NCBI GenBank assembly: GCA_963920765.1 | Contig: OY987250.1 | Coordinates: 6,076,001 to 6,140,000, forward strand | Length of the DNA stretch: 64,000 nt | Direction: 5' to 3' | Origin: Ulota crispa | Lineage: Eukaryota > Streptophyta > Bryopsida > Orthotrichales > Orthotrichaceae | Shown here: positions 23,700 to 36,467 of the stretch, in pieces | How positions within the stretch are numbered: the stretch's first letter is position 1 | Layout: every line of letters begins with the position of its first letter | Translations under genes and position numbers: made by a program | Notes under the pieces: model-generated | Seen by the model: only the letters and a program-made list of their open reading frames with translations | Told to the model about the DNA's origin: nothing | Database searches by the model: none

Positions 23700-26570
23700 A
23701 GTAGAAAGCTACATTCTCTCACTTTGCAAGAACAAGTGCAGAACCTCAAGCAAACACCAAGATGAATCTCTCAAACTAAGAACTTTTGAACTTCTACATT
23801 CCACAAGATACTTACCAAGCGACAATTAACTCAATATCCACCACACCCATTCACAAAAAAATCCACTTAACATTCATTAACATGACAATATCAACTCAAT
23901 AGATAGAGCAAATGATGACAACCTCACCATATTAACACATCTGGTGCAACTTTAGAGCCATTTCCAAAAAACATTACATTGAGAGCTAATGTGGTACTTA
24001 GTCGTAGACTGCTATAGGTGACAAAACTAAAAACACTCTAGCTCTAATCTCTCAAATATAAGAGCAACAAAAACATATCCCAAAACACACTCTTTAATCC
24101 ATCAATTAATAAAAACAATCACACTTAGAGTTCTTCTAATCAAAGGACTAACAAACACTAGAAAAGAAGTTTCACCAAACCAAAAACAACTAAATAGCAA
24201 TTTCCACCCTCAAATCTACCTGAGTCCTACTATTTAGAGATCTTTACATTTGTAAAGTCACACTCCAACACTCTGAGTATCAGTATTTCAACAAATGTGA
24301 CCATAAGCCTCCAACATGGGTGACAAACATACACATGTTCTCTCCTTCCCAAATCATCCAAGCATTTCATAAACAACAAAGCCAATATGGGTTTAACATA
24401 AACTATGGAGAAAGAAGAGTTGATGGTGTGTACCTGCAACAGCTCGGCAGTAGGAAAAAAGATATCAAAACTTACACCCTGATATAAGTAAGCCAAATTA
24501 CCAAGCCCCAAGGATTGCTGCTCTGGAACTAGCCAAATTACCTGAGCACATGGTTCACCAGCAATGTGAGTCAGCAGCTGGTCGTCTTTGTTTTAAACCC
24601 TAAAAAAGCAGTATGTAGCAAATCCGGTTCCCAAGGCAAGGGAGTAAGTTGACATATCTCCTCCGAAGCTACTTCATGCCTCTGGCACCAGTGCTGCAAA
24701 TTCATTAGTTACCGTATCAATGTTTGAGTAAAAGATACGTTTTTAGTTTTGTTACTTCAAAAAGAGAAAAATAATAAAAGAGAAAAAAAGAATACTACTA
24801 TTATATGGAATTCTTGTGGGCAGCGTGATGTAGTCGTCTAGCCACAATCCCTTCAAAATTGGGCTAAAACCCTATCCCAGGTTCCAACTACAAGTGTACT
24901 CCAAGTCTATAAAACACAATCTTGCATCGCGGTCCACATTTGCACAAATCCGTGGCTACAACAAGGTTCAGACAGATCCCGAGCTTGATCATCTTAGATT
25001 GCAAGGATTTGAGTCTAATAACATACGGACTTTTGTGCCATGTAACCACTTGCTCACCTTGTGTAAGGCTCAAAGGAGGTCTTTGATAAAACTGACTAGG
25101 TCCCGCAAAGAATGACCCCCTCAACATTAGCAGATTTAGGTCATATGTGTTGCGACTAAAGCTTCCAGTGAAGCTATAGAGAGAAGCAAAGAAGGAGCTG
25201 TTGGAAGTTATGATTAATTCTTTGATCCGTCAGTACACTCATACTATGAAACAAACATGGTCTTTTGTAGCAACTGCATTACTAACCTTTGGAATGTATA
25301 TGACAACCGCATTGTCTTTGTTCCTCAAGATTGCATCGCAATCAATGAACCTGTGCACAAACGCGCGTTAGAAAACATTTGTTGCAAAATCACCGTGCAA
25401 TCAGAAAATGTTGTTGTAGAATGTCCATGCAATTAAAATCGCAAGAATACAAGCAAGGGTTGCTGAAGCACGACCCAACTCTCAAACCCCACGCTAACCC
25501 TAAAACCAGGCCACAAGCAGCAATGAGACCTTCATCCATGTATCCAACCTTAGCTACTGCTGAAAATAGCTGACATTGGATACTCGGACAAGGATCAAAC
25601 ATGAGATACTTTGTCATACTCAAAACATAGGATACTTTAGCTAACCATTAAATAATTAAAATATGTCCAATAAAAGTGTAGATTTTGTTTTTTGTATATT
25701 GGCAAGGCTAGTGTACAACTAAAAAATTTATAATTCTCATTAATATGCCCTACCCTTCATTATTTATAAAGAGCCCACACCCATTTCAATGATGCTTACT
25801 TTTTATAAAGCCATTTCAAAAATTTAGGACCAAGGCAATTATAATAACCCTTCATTCGATTGCACGTGTACAATAAAAAAAATGGAGTGCACTCCCCGTG
25901 AAAAAATCATACAGAGTAGTTTAGGCATGGGTACATGCCTAGAATCCCATTAGTCCCCCAAATGGACAATGGTCCTTTTGGGGTTATATACAACTTTACC
26001 AATTTACTATTTTTAGTAGTTTATATTTTTTGAAATTTTTTTTTAAAGTTTAGTTTTAGCTTCAACAATTTGATTTTGCAAATGATTAGTTATGATCATC
26101 CTATTCAAGTTATTGTGCACATTTGTCCATTGCAATCTTGACTTTTTGTAGTGTTGAAGGCTCTTGGAAATGAGCCTTAGATACACTAGATCTTTGAGAA
26201 AAAATTACATCAAAAATTCATTAAAATAAATTGTATAGTAGATTTTGAGAAGTCATAATTTGATTGGGATTATGCATAATAGGCCATGTAACCTCATTTT
26301 TTTTTGGTGACCAACTTTTTAATTTGACATGTGAAAAGAAGATTGAAAGACTTCAAATCACTTTCACTATTTTAACACCCTTATGATCAAAAATTATAAT
26401 CTTTCAATCCATAGGAGATATTTTTGTGTTTTTTTTTCTAATGACATCTCTAACATGTCTAGATTAATTTTATATGGTTAGAATTCAAAAAGAATTGATA
26501 TAACTTATCAAAAAGGTTGGCTTTTTATTCAAATTAGAGAAAATCCCTAGAGGCTTAGGAATTTCAAGGG
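23700..26570. other. Non-coding AT-rich stretch
   Basis: It contains upstream sequence of the transposase-like gene and further AT-rich DNA. A minus-strand open frame at 24230-24511 (with GLGNLAYLYQG) has some coding flavour but no splice support that I can see. Nothing else is convincing. Confidence 0.5.
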
Positions 26571-26576
26571 TTGTTT

Positions 26577-26990
26577 GGGGTTAAGGGGTAGTTTGCCTTT
26601 TCATGAGCTTTTTAAGATAGAAATTTTTTTGTCTAATTTTTAGGCAAAGAGAATTATAGATGTTAAATGTCACACAATTTTCTTTGTGTTTTTTGAAGCA
26701 TTATTGAAAATTGTTGTTGAATTTTCAAAGTTTTTTGTAGTAGACTTGTAGGGACCTATTTGTGACTCTAGGTCTCCCATAAATCGTTCCCTTGCAACTT
26801 TTAAGGAGATGAGGTGAAATTGAGAATATAATTGGCCATTGCAATAGAACAAAAAATTTCTTCTATGATTAAAGAGGTCCATTCAAGAACCACTTTGTGG
26901 GTAGTTGCAAGAATGACCTGTCCTACATTGTGTCCCCTTTCCTTGTTGCGGTCACATTTTGCTTCATAACTTTTGCATACAAACACTTCT
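26577..26990 (+). repeat. Dispersed repeat family, copy A
   Basis: Shares long stretches with 60777-61180: TTTTCATGAGCTTTTTAAGAT against TTTTCATGGGCTTTTCAAGAT, then AAAGAGAATTATAGATG, GAAGCATTATTGAA, GACTCTAGGTCTCCC and GAGATGAGGTGAAATTGA. The related copies at 39777-40150 (inverted) and 49242-49617 share the same order of motifs. No ORF is conserved among the copies, so it is probably an old non-autonomous element. Confidence 0.65.
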
Positions 26991-26999
26991 TTACTTGAT

Positions 27000-28700
27000 A
27001 TCTTAGAATAAGGTGAACATGGAAGTTACTAGCGTTGTCTAGTTTTTTCAATTTTTGTTTTTTTGTTTTACTATTTTTGAGGATTTACCGATCAAGTGTC
27101 TACCCTTGTGATTTTGGTGGTTTACAGTACTATTTTGGAACCAAAAATCGAATTTTGAAGCCAAAACTCAGGGAAGTGGTTCATTAGACACAATTACATG
27201 CATTTGTAGTAGCATTTAACTAAATGATTAATTGCATGTCCTCTACATTGCCTAAAAGTGGGTTTTTTATCTCCCTTGATTGGAGAAAGACAAAAAATTT
27301 CCTCAATAATTTACTGGCATCAGGTTCATGTGTTCATGGAGTTCTCACATGGCTAATTTTTAATTCAAATTTTTAGTGTTTTTTGTATTTACTAAAATCA
27401 AAACTTAGAAGTCTACAAAATCTTGTAATTTCTAGACCAGAGGCCTCGATGGTACTCCTCTAGTGTTTAGCATACTATGTAATACCACTATTGGATGAAA
27501 ACTTATAAACTAATGGTGCTACTTTTCATCCATTCATCAATTTATAGTTATTTATAGTTAGGATTTAGTCGCCATCTTCCTTCAGGGGTAGTAAAGTCCA
27601 GCGACTTAAGCTCATCTCACCCTTTGGGGATGGTTTTTTACTTTGTTTTGGAGGTCACCAATTCATATGCATTTTCTTTGCATTTCAACTAGATCTGTGT
27701 AGGATGGGAGAGTAGAACTCCATGCCATGTTTGTCGCAATGAAGGTATGTCGCCAACAAGGGAGAGGCGCCACGGGCCACACACATGGCAAGACAAAGAA
27801 CGCCTATCTAATGATGCACGGAGAAGGAGATGGAGGGACAAGAAGCATAGGTATCGTCATCAAGTGTGTGAGAGACGACATGGGGTGAAGGAGGAGGGCT
27901 AGATAGGCCCATCTTGTGCCACTTGCCATCGACGTGCGACGGAATTGTCTTGAGACCTGATCTACCACTTGGAGCAATTATCGGATGCGGACTTTAGGGC
28001 CGCCGTCATGGATATAGTTTTCAAAAACCAAACAGTCAGAATGCTGATTCCAAACTATTACCCCACTCCTGAGGACGCAAGAGCTGAGCACAATATATTG
28101 TAGAACATTTGGCTGGATTTGCAGGCAATGAAGATCCCCCAATCCTCTAGGATGTTGGCCAAGAAGCACTTTGTTCAAGAAGTAGTTGTGTCGGACTGGG
28201 ATTGCGACTCAAGCAGATTTCACAAGCTCTTAGGCACTCACAAACACAATGTGAACTCTACAACACGTAGGGTACACAATGCTAAACTAGATCCGGCATT
28301 CCGTTTCAATTTATCTTGCAGGAAAAAGAGTGATGGCAAAGTTGCCAAAGAAGTTTGAGCCGCTGTCACCGTGTGCTGGACAGACGAGACAAGGGTCAGT
28401 TCCAACGGCAAGCAAGTTCAAAAGAAGCAACTTGGACAAAACGAGTATGAATGACATGCTGAAAATTATGGACCAAGGGTGTTTGTGTAATTTCTGAAAA
28501 CCAAGGGGTATCTATCTAAATATGGCAAACTTTAGGGGTATCCATGAAACTTTCCTTGTAATCTACACATGGAACACTTGTGAAAAAACTCACATTGCAC
28601 TCCACATATTAAATGGAAGAAAAGTATTAAGTGGAAAAATGTGTAGTTTCGTATAAGTACGTCTCATATAATTTGTCAAGCTTTGACATTACAATGCATG
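27000..28700. other. Intergenic stretch with a short foldback-element remnant
   Basis: 27.0-27.65 kb is AT-rich. 27.7-28.45 kb is richer in GC and carries open frames on both strands (27978-28178 minus, 28119-28358 plus) that I cannot assign. 28497-28557 matches one end of the foldback element at 55247-55583 (AAGGGGTATC, ACTTTAGGGGTATCCATGAA). Confidence 0.4.
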
Positions 28701-28720
28701 TGAAAACTTGCTGAAAAAAT

Positions 28721-28984
28721 GGCACTGTGGTTGGGGCTAGTGTAGGGGTGAATTTGTCGCTGCTGTCCAAAGTGATGTTGTCCAAGTTGTCACGAGGCAC
28801 CTACAACGGAGGGTTGCTGTCCACAGAGGCCAACACCTTAGCCCGGGTGATTGCTGACTGCGCCATCACGTTTATCGGCTACCTGGGTCAAGACAAACTC
28901 TTGAACGCCACCATGGCTCCCACCTTGCTCATCGCCATTCTCAGCGTCCTCGGCACTTTCTACACCTACAACTCCATGTTCTAA
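28721..28984 (+). pseudogene. Orphan last exon of an SPX-MFS vacuolar phosphate transporter (VPT/PHT5-like)
   Basis: The frame reads [36 protein letters not shown] and ends [10 protein letters not shown] then stop. This matches what I know of the extreme C-terminus of plant SPX-MFS transporters, which export phosphate into the vacuole: a [15 protein letters not shown] segment followed by the last two membrane helices and a YNSL/M end. There is no ATG; a stop (TGA) lies just upstream at 28715, and I find no other exon of this protein in the window. It is therefore an exon fragment, either captured by a mobile element or left by gene loss. About 100 bases of possible native 3' UTR follow. Confidence 0.75.
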
Positions 28985-28999
28985 CTAAGCTCTCCCCTC

Positions 29000-30400
29000 T
29001 TGCTCTTCTCCCATGCATTTGCACTCTTGTCCTTTTTACCCAACGCCCTTGACAGATTTTTAAAACTCCTTAAAAGGATGGAAGCGAGCATATACATTAT
29101 TCACTTCTAGACTGGGGTGTTTTTTTGACTCCATGTAAAGAATAAACAGTTCAAAGGTCTTCTTTTTGTCTTTTATGACAATTATTTTCTTGTTGAAGTT
29201 TTTTCTTCTGACATAACCAGTCAGTCTTCTTTTGGGAATTTAGATGGATTTAGTGTGGGAAACTTTTAGCTTTAGGGAATGATGTTATGATGGTTTCCAT
29301 CTTATCAAGAGTAGATACAATAGCCTTGTTTATTTCAATCATAAGAACAAAGTTTTGTTTGTAGGTTTAGCAAAACTAGTTTGATAGAATAAATTCATAA
29401 AACTAGACTAATGTATATCTCAAATTTTAAATAGAATTGAAACAACATTAAATCAATAGAAAAACAATATCTAATGCCATACAATCTTGTTTCAATGCCA
29501 TATTGAAACAATGATCTTTGGAACAATTGAAAAACAATGCAAAATCCGTACATTCTTGTATCATCCTAAAAACAATTGTTTATTATTACAATATTGAAAC
29601 AATGGCTCTCTTGTATCATCTTAAAAGCAATTGTCACATATAGCAAGCCACAAACTATCCACATCTAAACACACCAAAAACAAATAAGAGTTGAAGACAC
29701 CAAACTAATTTAGAAAACAGTAGACACACTCACAAATCTAAATGAACAAAAAATTGCATCACAATACTTTTGTCACAAATAACCAGTCTAAAAGCTAGCA
29801 CTCCTTAGCAAGTCAGCATTGCACTAACTGCTTGGCCCCTTGCAATTTTGTGTATTTTGGTATATATTGACATACCTAGCATATGAAAGAGGGAACAAAT
29901 CATCAAAACTAAAACATGTAAAAATCATGAAACACCTAAAAACTACAACCCCTAGCAGGTGGAAATTGAATGGCTTTTCCTTTTTCTTGTCAAAACCACA
30001 ATGGTATCAAAGCACATACCCTTGTATTTACAGCAATAGTTTCTTCAACTCTCACGCAATGGTACAACAATATCCTTCACCTAAACCATCTAGTATAATC
30101 ATATGTAAAGATGAACATGGACATTGAGCTACATGCTAACTCTAATCATGATAATTTGATGAATGCGGAAACGTTTAAGATGGAAAGAAGTCAGCATTAC
30201 CATCACAATTGGCACACAACATTGCAATCTCTATTTGCAAAAACTTCTCTAGTATTTTCCTTTCCCCTTTCATCTGCACAATACATACGATTTTCATTAC
30301 TATTTTCAATATTGTTTTTCTAAGACCATTTTCTGAACCGCAATGTCTAGAGAACGTACAATTGTGTATACAGTAAAGTCATGGCAAGGATTTTTGTTCA
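29000..30400. other. AT-rich intergenic stretch with short internal repeats
   Basis: Around 29440-29640 the phrase TTGTATCATC(C/T)TAAAA(A/G)CAATTG appears twice, in a run of AACAATATTGAAACAATG-like words. Similar wording recurs at 37.80-38.05 kb (AACAATG, CCATTG, TTGAAACAA). It may be one degraded element family. No gene is supported; the frames at 29840-30127 and 30111-30323 look like chance. Confidence 0.4.
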
Positions 30401-30406
30401 CTTACA

Positions 30407-32875
30407 AAATTCTCAAACACAAAGTTTGGAGTCACTTTGCCGATGACATCTCCATGATACCCGTCTTGTGGAGGGCCACACCTAAGAACACAAAATGCAA
30501 TGTAGAAACTAAATCCCTAAGTGCCCAAGTTTAAACTTAAAAAAAAAGTCTACTTTAGAAGCTGATAGTTCTAACTTTCAAAACATGTATTTTTCCTTCA
30601 AAAGTGTAGGGTATAAACTCTTCTCTTCATATCAATACGTTTTTGTTTTGAAGTCTTGTAAATAATATATTTCAACTCTTATAGAACTAGCAACTTTAAA
30701 GACACGGCCTCAACAAGAATTTTAGAGATACTTATAAAAACATCAAGAGATAAATTTAAAGTCAAATGAGTTGCAAAACTCTGGGAAAAAAACATGTAAA
30801 ATAATGAAACATCTACAGTATTTAGGTAATAGAAAGTTCATAATTACATGAATAGTCCGTGTTTCTAGCTAAATGTTGAACCTAAGCTTAGAGGCATAAA
30901 AACATAAGCCCATGTTTTCTCAAAACACGTACAATCTTTACCTTTGAGGCTTGATTATTCCATTCACGTTGTGAAGAATGTTGAGGATTGTTTTCTTGGT
31001 TGTTGATATCCTGATTGTATTGAGGCATTGCTGCAAAATTCAAAGGAAACCAAGGAAATGCTCAGATCCAAGCTCTTGTCACTGTTGCAACACATACAGC
31101 ACTTGAGAGAAAGGTTTAGCTTTACCTTTCCAACCCTAATTGCATACACGGTCAACAATACTCACACAAATTTCTATAAGAATCGTGTAGAAATTCTTAA
31201 CCCTAAAACTCCCAAGAGGACGATTTTCATCCTCTGGATAACAAAAAAAATCTATATACCTCAACTTGAGGAGGTGAAGAGCTACATGAATGAATTAGAA
31301 AGCTATAGTGACAAACTTTCTGGGATGACCTCATCATCATCATTATCATGTGTACCCTTCTCAACAAAATGGATTCTACTCATATTGTGTATGTTTCTTT
31401 TTATACTTTCTTCTTTTAGCTTCATCAAATAAATTTGTGATGTCATGGATCCTTCCAATAAGGTCTTGAAATTCAATGCCAATTCCATTTGCGGAAAAAT
31501 CTTGTGTTAGTGAGAATCAAGAGTGAGAAAACTATACTAATAAAAATTAAGTAAAAACGTACAAATATGAACTAGTCAAAAAAATTCAAAAACTAGTGAG
31601 AACCAAGTGACAACATACCACATGGAGAAAGAAGCCGACCTGTTCAAGGGTTACTCAAACCGGTTTGTCGATTGCATAACACCTTCCGAGCATGACGTAA
31701 GAAATTGCTCCATGCACCGCTATAGACCCGTACGGATCCACAACACTTGTGTCATTTGATGTACGCCACTTCTCTCCCAATTTCACTTCCTCCACCTTTC
31801 TTTTCCACTCTTCTTGTGCTTCTTCACCACTTTGTGGCGAGGGTTTTGAAAGCCCTAACAAAGAAAAGAGGTGATTCTTCAAGTCCCAAGTCATGTTACC
31901 TTGGCGTAAGACAATGTTGTCAGAAACAACACCTTTCAAACCTGTTTCTCATTTCTTGCAAATTGTCCATTCCTTCAAAAACATTGATGTTGTAGCTTGG
32001 TCTTCAATTGGTACTTGAAACGATGCCAATAGGCATTCAATCATGGTGTCTTCAGAAGGATAAATGCTAGAAAACTTATAATGACCAATTAATAACTTAC
32101 AGGCTACATTGGTCATCATTTTCTGCAAAATAATACACAAAAGTGAATGTTAGAATGAATGAGGTAGGTGGATCAAGGTTATAAAAAATTTAAGTCATAA
32201 TTTTTTGTACAAAACAAACATAAATGAAAGAGACAAATCGATCAAGGTTTTAAGAAAGAAATTCATTGACCAAATTCTAAAAATAAAACTAACCTTTACA
32301 TATGGAATTTGGCAGCATCTTGGCTTCTTTTGGTCCTCTTGAAATTTTTGAACAACTTTTGTAAGAACTGATACTTGTTCTTTTTGTTTTGCTATAAACT
32401 TCACAAGGTAAGCATTTTTTAGCTTAATAGATGCATTGTCAAGAACCTCATTACTGTCTGGAACAGCAACATTTGGGAGGTGAATGGCAGGGACATCATG
32501 AACATTGATAGGTGCATCAAGACTTGAAGAGTTTGCAACCATTCAACATTGTTGTGGTAGATGTATTGGAACTTTGGAATTTGACATGCCATTGAGTTGT
32601 GTTGATGTAGGAGGGATTAATTGCCCTATTCTCTTCTTACTCATCCCTTTCAAGAAAGCTGCTGCATAGTCCGACATTGGTAAAGCTGCCACCAATTATT
32701 AAAAACATAATTTCAATAATACAATTTCATTAGTATGCCAAATTATCCTTTGTTGGTCAATTAATTCTAACAAAAAAATTATAAGAATAAAATTTTAGAT
32801 TCAATGAAAAAACAAGATCAAAACAATTGTAACCTCCACTAAGCCATGGAATCTTTTGAGCTTTCTTTGTCATTG
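30407..32875 (-). pseudogene. Decayed multi-exon gene of unknown function
   Basis: Protein-like blocks on the minus strand, several bounded by splice consensus: a possible start (MTKKAQKIPWLSG) near 32865 followed by a GT; a block at about 32690-32290 (ALPMSDYAAAFLKGMSKKR, later VSVLTKVVQKFQED); a block at about 32120-31640 (NVACKLLIGHYKFSSIYPSE and DNIVLRQGNMTWDLKNHLF); a helical basic block at about 31500-31380 (FQDLIGRIHDITNLFDEAKR); a Gln/Asn-rich exon at 31031-30946 with a TGCAG acceptor and AAG/GTAAAG donor; and a piece at 30481-30407 (PPQDGYHGDVIGKVTP). At least two in-frame stops interrupt the longer blocks. The family is unknown; it may belong to another mobile element. Confidence 0.4.
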
Positions 32876-32899
32876 TCACTGCTCATTAATTACCATCTC

Positions 32900-34240
32900 A
32901 ACTTCTTTGCTCTTTAATTGGATCACCCTACCTACAAGGATTCATACAACAAACCTAAGTTAATATGTAGTACACAGCATAAAACCATCCTAATCAAATT
33001 TTCCATTCAACATTACGTGATTTACAGACACTAAGCATAGGTTTTTGTACTCTCAAGACTCAACCATGAAAACAAATATCACAAAAAATCAACACTTCCG
33101 GTTAATTGCCATCCTTGTGAAGCCGTATAATCAATTGCATTTGAATGGAAGGAAAAAAAAGACAAATTCACAGCCCTTGCCTTCAAGCTCAATTTCAAAA
33201 CAGCCTAATACGTGAATTGCAAGATATGCACACCTACTTACTCAATTCTTGCAAACTTACACGCTTATTATGATAGGAAGTCCATCCTATTGGATCCATA
33301 ATGGAAAGCTACAAAATAGATTAGACATCAAAAGTTACAAAAATTGATTCTAATAAAGAACATCCGTATATGCCATGATTAAGGATTGTAGTTCATTTTT
33401 CATATTTGTATGATGTATAGTTTGACCCTGCAGAAATTGACGAACACAATATAATAGCAATAGTTGCCAATCCAGTGATAAACAAATTTCAAGCTCTCGA
33501 TAACATTCTTCTAGCCAGAAATTACAGCAAAACAAACATCACTACTTCTACTGTAACTATGTAGAAAACTATTCAAGTTTCAATACTTACAGCCAAAATT
33601 TTCATGCAGCCTTTGGCGTAAAGCTCAGAAAACCTAGCTAAATATGAAGAGGAATGACACAAACGACAATAACAAAGAGAGAATCAACTTGTTGCTGTTT
33701 GTCAAGGATTCAACCTACCGCTGAGATTGCTTTAGATTGTAGAGATAACAAAATAGTCATAGGCCCTAGGATTTATTCTTAATGATATTGGTAGCAAGTA
33801 GCAACAACATTTGCGAAGAGTGAAAGAAAAGTCAGCAAGTGTACTTGAAACGTGCTCTGGTTTCATTTTGGCTCGCAAATGATATGGAGTCTGCAAGGTA
33901 GATCAGCAAGGCTAAGTCAAATACTTCATGCGCAACGTATTCATTTTGCTGCAATCCTAAAGCATTGCATCAAAAATTTATAGAAAAAAGCTCCACTCTC
34001 TAGGAGTAAAAACCTAAAGAAAGAGGTGCACTGTAGCAACAAGCTCAAGTAAGGAGATACAATACACCACTTCATTTCATTTGCGCAATTTGAATTGAGC
34101 TCGGAGCAGGACATGGCAAAAAGGGAGAAAAACAATTCTCAAAAGCTTCGGCAAAGCAAGAAGCAACATACTGAAAGGCTCTTCAAAATTTGAAACACCT
34201 TCTTCCAGATGAATGGCCTGTATGATACCTACTTACTTTC
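32900..34240. other. AT-rich stretch, no gene seen
   Basis: Open frames at 33350-33535 and 33941-34135 on the minus strand show neither splice support nor recognisable motifs. Confidence 0.4.
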
Positions 34241-34244
34241 ATCC

Positions 34245-34427
34245 TTGAAAGCACTGGAACTAGACAGCCATGATTGCACGAAGTGCTGAGTGCTCAACTT
34301 GGCTATTGAAAGCACTGGAACTAGACAGCCATGATTGCACGAAGTGCTGAGTGCTCAACTTGGCTATTGAAAGCACTGGAACTAGACAGCCATGATTGCA
34401 CAAAGTGCTGAGTGCTCAACTTGGCTA
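34245..34427. repeat. Three tandem copies of a 61-bp unit
   Basis: Each copy begins TTGAAAGCACTGGAACTAGA and contains AAGTGCTGAGTGCTCAACTT. The copies start at 34245, 34306 and 34367. The only difference I see is one base in copy 3 (CACAAAG instead of CACGAAG). The near-identity points to recent slippage or unequal crossing over. Confidence 0.95.
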
Positions 34428-35282
34428 TTCATGTCACAGATTATCATCCATCCATGGAATCTTTTTCATCCGTTTGTCCAACCACAAGCTTGACGCCATG
34501 GCTATGGCAATCAGCTCTGCTGCGTGAAGTGCAACTTGAGCTTAGAGCAACTCACGGGCCTTGTCGCTAGAACACCTATGTTTGTAGAAGCTCTCTTTTG
34601 TTTTGCAAAGTTTGGAGTTTGAGCTCAATGTAAGCCTCACGTCTTCTCTAGTCATTGCAGGTACTTCTTGTTGTTTTCTAGAACATTTGTTTCATGTATG
34701 GCACGGTATTCAATCACTCTTGAGCTTGTTGTATTGGCTCTATGTTTGCAAGTGTAATTTTAAAATTTGTCATGCTTGTGGTTGCTTTTGCTTGCTTTTG
34801 ATTTGCCTGGAGATGTTCATTGGTATGGCAGTCATGGTGTAGCTTACTAAACCGAGAGAGTCACTTGTAATTGCAAGTCTTGAATTCCTCTCCATTGTTT
34901 TGAATGATTTATCCTGCCATGTGATTTGAACTGTATGATTTTTAGAAATAGCATATAAAAATGCTTGTGCTTTCAAAATATTTGGATTTCTTGAGTAATT
35001 TCAAACTTAGATATTCACAACTTTTGATTTTTTGGATGTTGAGCAGGTATTCTAGAGTAAGCCAAAGCCAAGATTCTGGTGGCTTTTTTTATATGAAACT
35101 GTCATGAGGTCAATAATCGGCCTAAGAGTTCAATTCTGGAGGAGTTTGTTGCCAAAAGCAAAGTGGAATTTGCGTGTGCAGAGAAGGAGTTTGGTCTCTT
35201 AAAGAAATAGTTGTTGAAGAGATTGTTGGATTAGGGCTTTTTTCTTCTAGAAGGGTTTGTTCATGATTGGAGCAATATATAG

Positions 35283-35428
35283 GTACAAGCGCAGTGGGCT
35301 TTTGCAAATGTTGAAACGGAATTCTGGCGTGAAGGACTTTCTCCAGCGATGGCAAGACAATGCAGCAGATGGTGCTTTTGATGTGGTCTTCACCTTTGAG
35401 GAAAGAATTTTTGACATGGTGATTGAAG
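35283..35428 (+). pseudogene. SSU72: Orphan exon of SSU72-like RNA polymerase II CTD phosphatase
   Basis: The exon lies between an ATATAG acceptor and a GAAG/GTAACT donor. It reads YKRSGLLQMLKRN, then QRWQDNAADGAFDVVFTFEE, then RIFDMVIE. That is the central segment typical of plant SSU72, the phosphatase that removes Ser5 phosphate from the polymerase II tail. The N-terminal catalytic Cys exon (C-X5-R) and the C-terminal exons are not visible nearby, although a chance-length frame at 35109-35211 precedes it. It is therefore most likely a fragment from gene duplication or transposon capture, with intact splice sites. Confidence 0.7.
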
Positions 35429-36467
35429 GTAACTACGCTCATTCTCAATTTCTCACTTACGCATTTGTTATGCCTTTTCAAGGCATTTACGTCAAAACGT
35501 GTCTAAGCTAAATATGTGTAAATTAACAACCTCTCTAAGTTGAATAAATTGAATAGTAATCATGACCTTGACTTTATTAGAACCTCTGCACTGGATTATT
35601 GTTTGAAACTCCTCACTTGACCTCTCTAATTGCACACTTTGTCTTTTCATATTCTCTACTTATAACAAGAAGCTCGACAATTTCCACACATTGAGTTGCA
35701 AATATGGTGCAAGTCAACATAAATCAACAAACACATTTGACCAGAAAATGTCAAATAGTGGTTGACATCATAAGTAAAGAACTTTTCTTTTGCAAACAAT
35801 AACTACATTTGGTTTTCACAACTCTTTTCCTTAGGTTTAAGACATTCAGAATTATGGCAAAGATTATGTGTTTTTTGCAAAAAGCATTCTTTTATTTGCT
35901 GATTGTAAAAAAGAATAATGAAAAAAATGTTGGTAGTGTCGATGCAGACAAGGAATAGGATGGTGCTACTCCAAGAAGCGGTAAGATTTTTTTTCGGAAG
36001 ATGCAAACAATAAAAATTAATTTATTTTTTTGTAACTTTTCATCCTAAAACCTTCTTGTTTATAGTTACAAAGAGTTTCAACTTATTGAGGGGTGTAATG
36101 AATAGCTCTTATGGTAAGGTCTTCGCTGGTTTATGCTGTCTTCCACCGTATATTCTTCATGACAGTACATTACTACAGTATTCTTGTGGCTTAGCTTGGA
36201 AGAAAAATCTCTAAACAAACACACGAGTTTCTATTATAATACTAGAGATATATTTGCAAGTCGAGGTAATCTTGCGTGTCTTTTACAAGGTTTATTGATC
36301 TTTTTTTATTTATTTATTTGTTAAATATGAAGCAGCTTCGACTCAATCCCCTTTGTTAGAAAATTTGGACTCTTGTGCTGGCTTCGTCCTTTGTCATATT
36401 TAGAAGTCATATTGTATTACATGGTTGTATCTAATGGTATGTCTGTTTGCGTCAAACAAAAGTGCAG

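Noticed and set aside
31028..31432. 134-codon plus-strand frame ending in a hydrophobic helix
   Set aside because: Lies antisense to splice-supported minus-strand blocks; the hydrophobic end is probably chance in AT-rich DNA.
34245..34427. CRISPR-like array
   Set aside because: Whole 61-bp units are repeated with no variable spacers; this is a plain tandem repeat in a eukaryotic genome.
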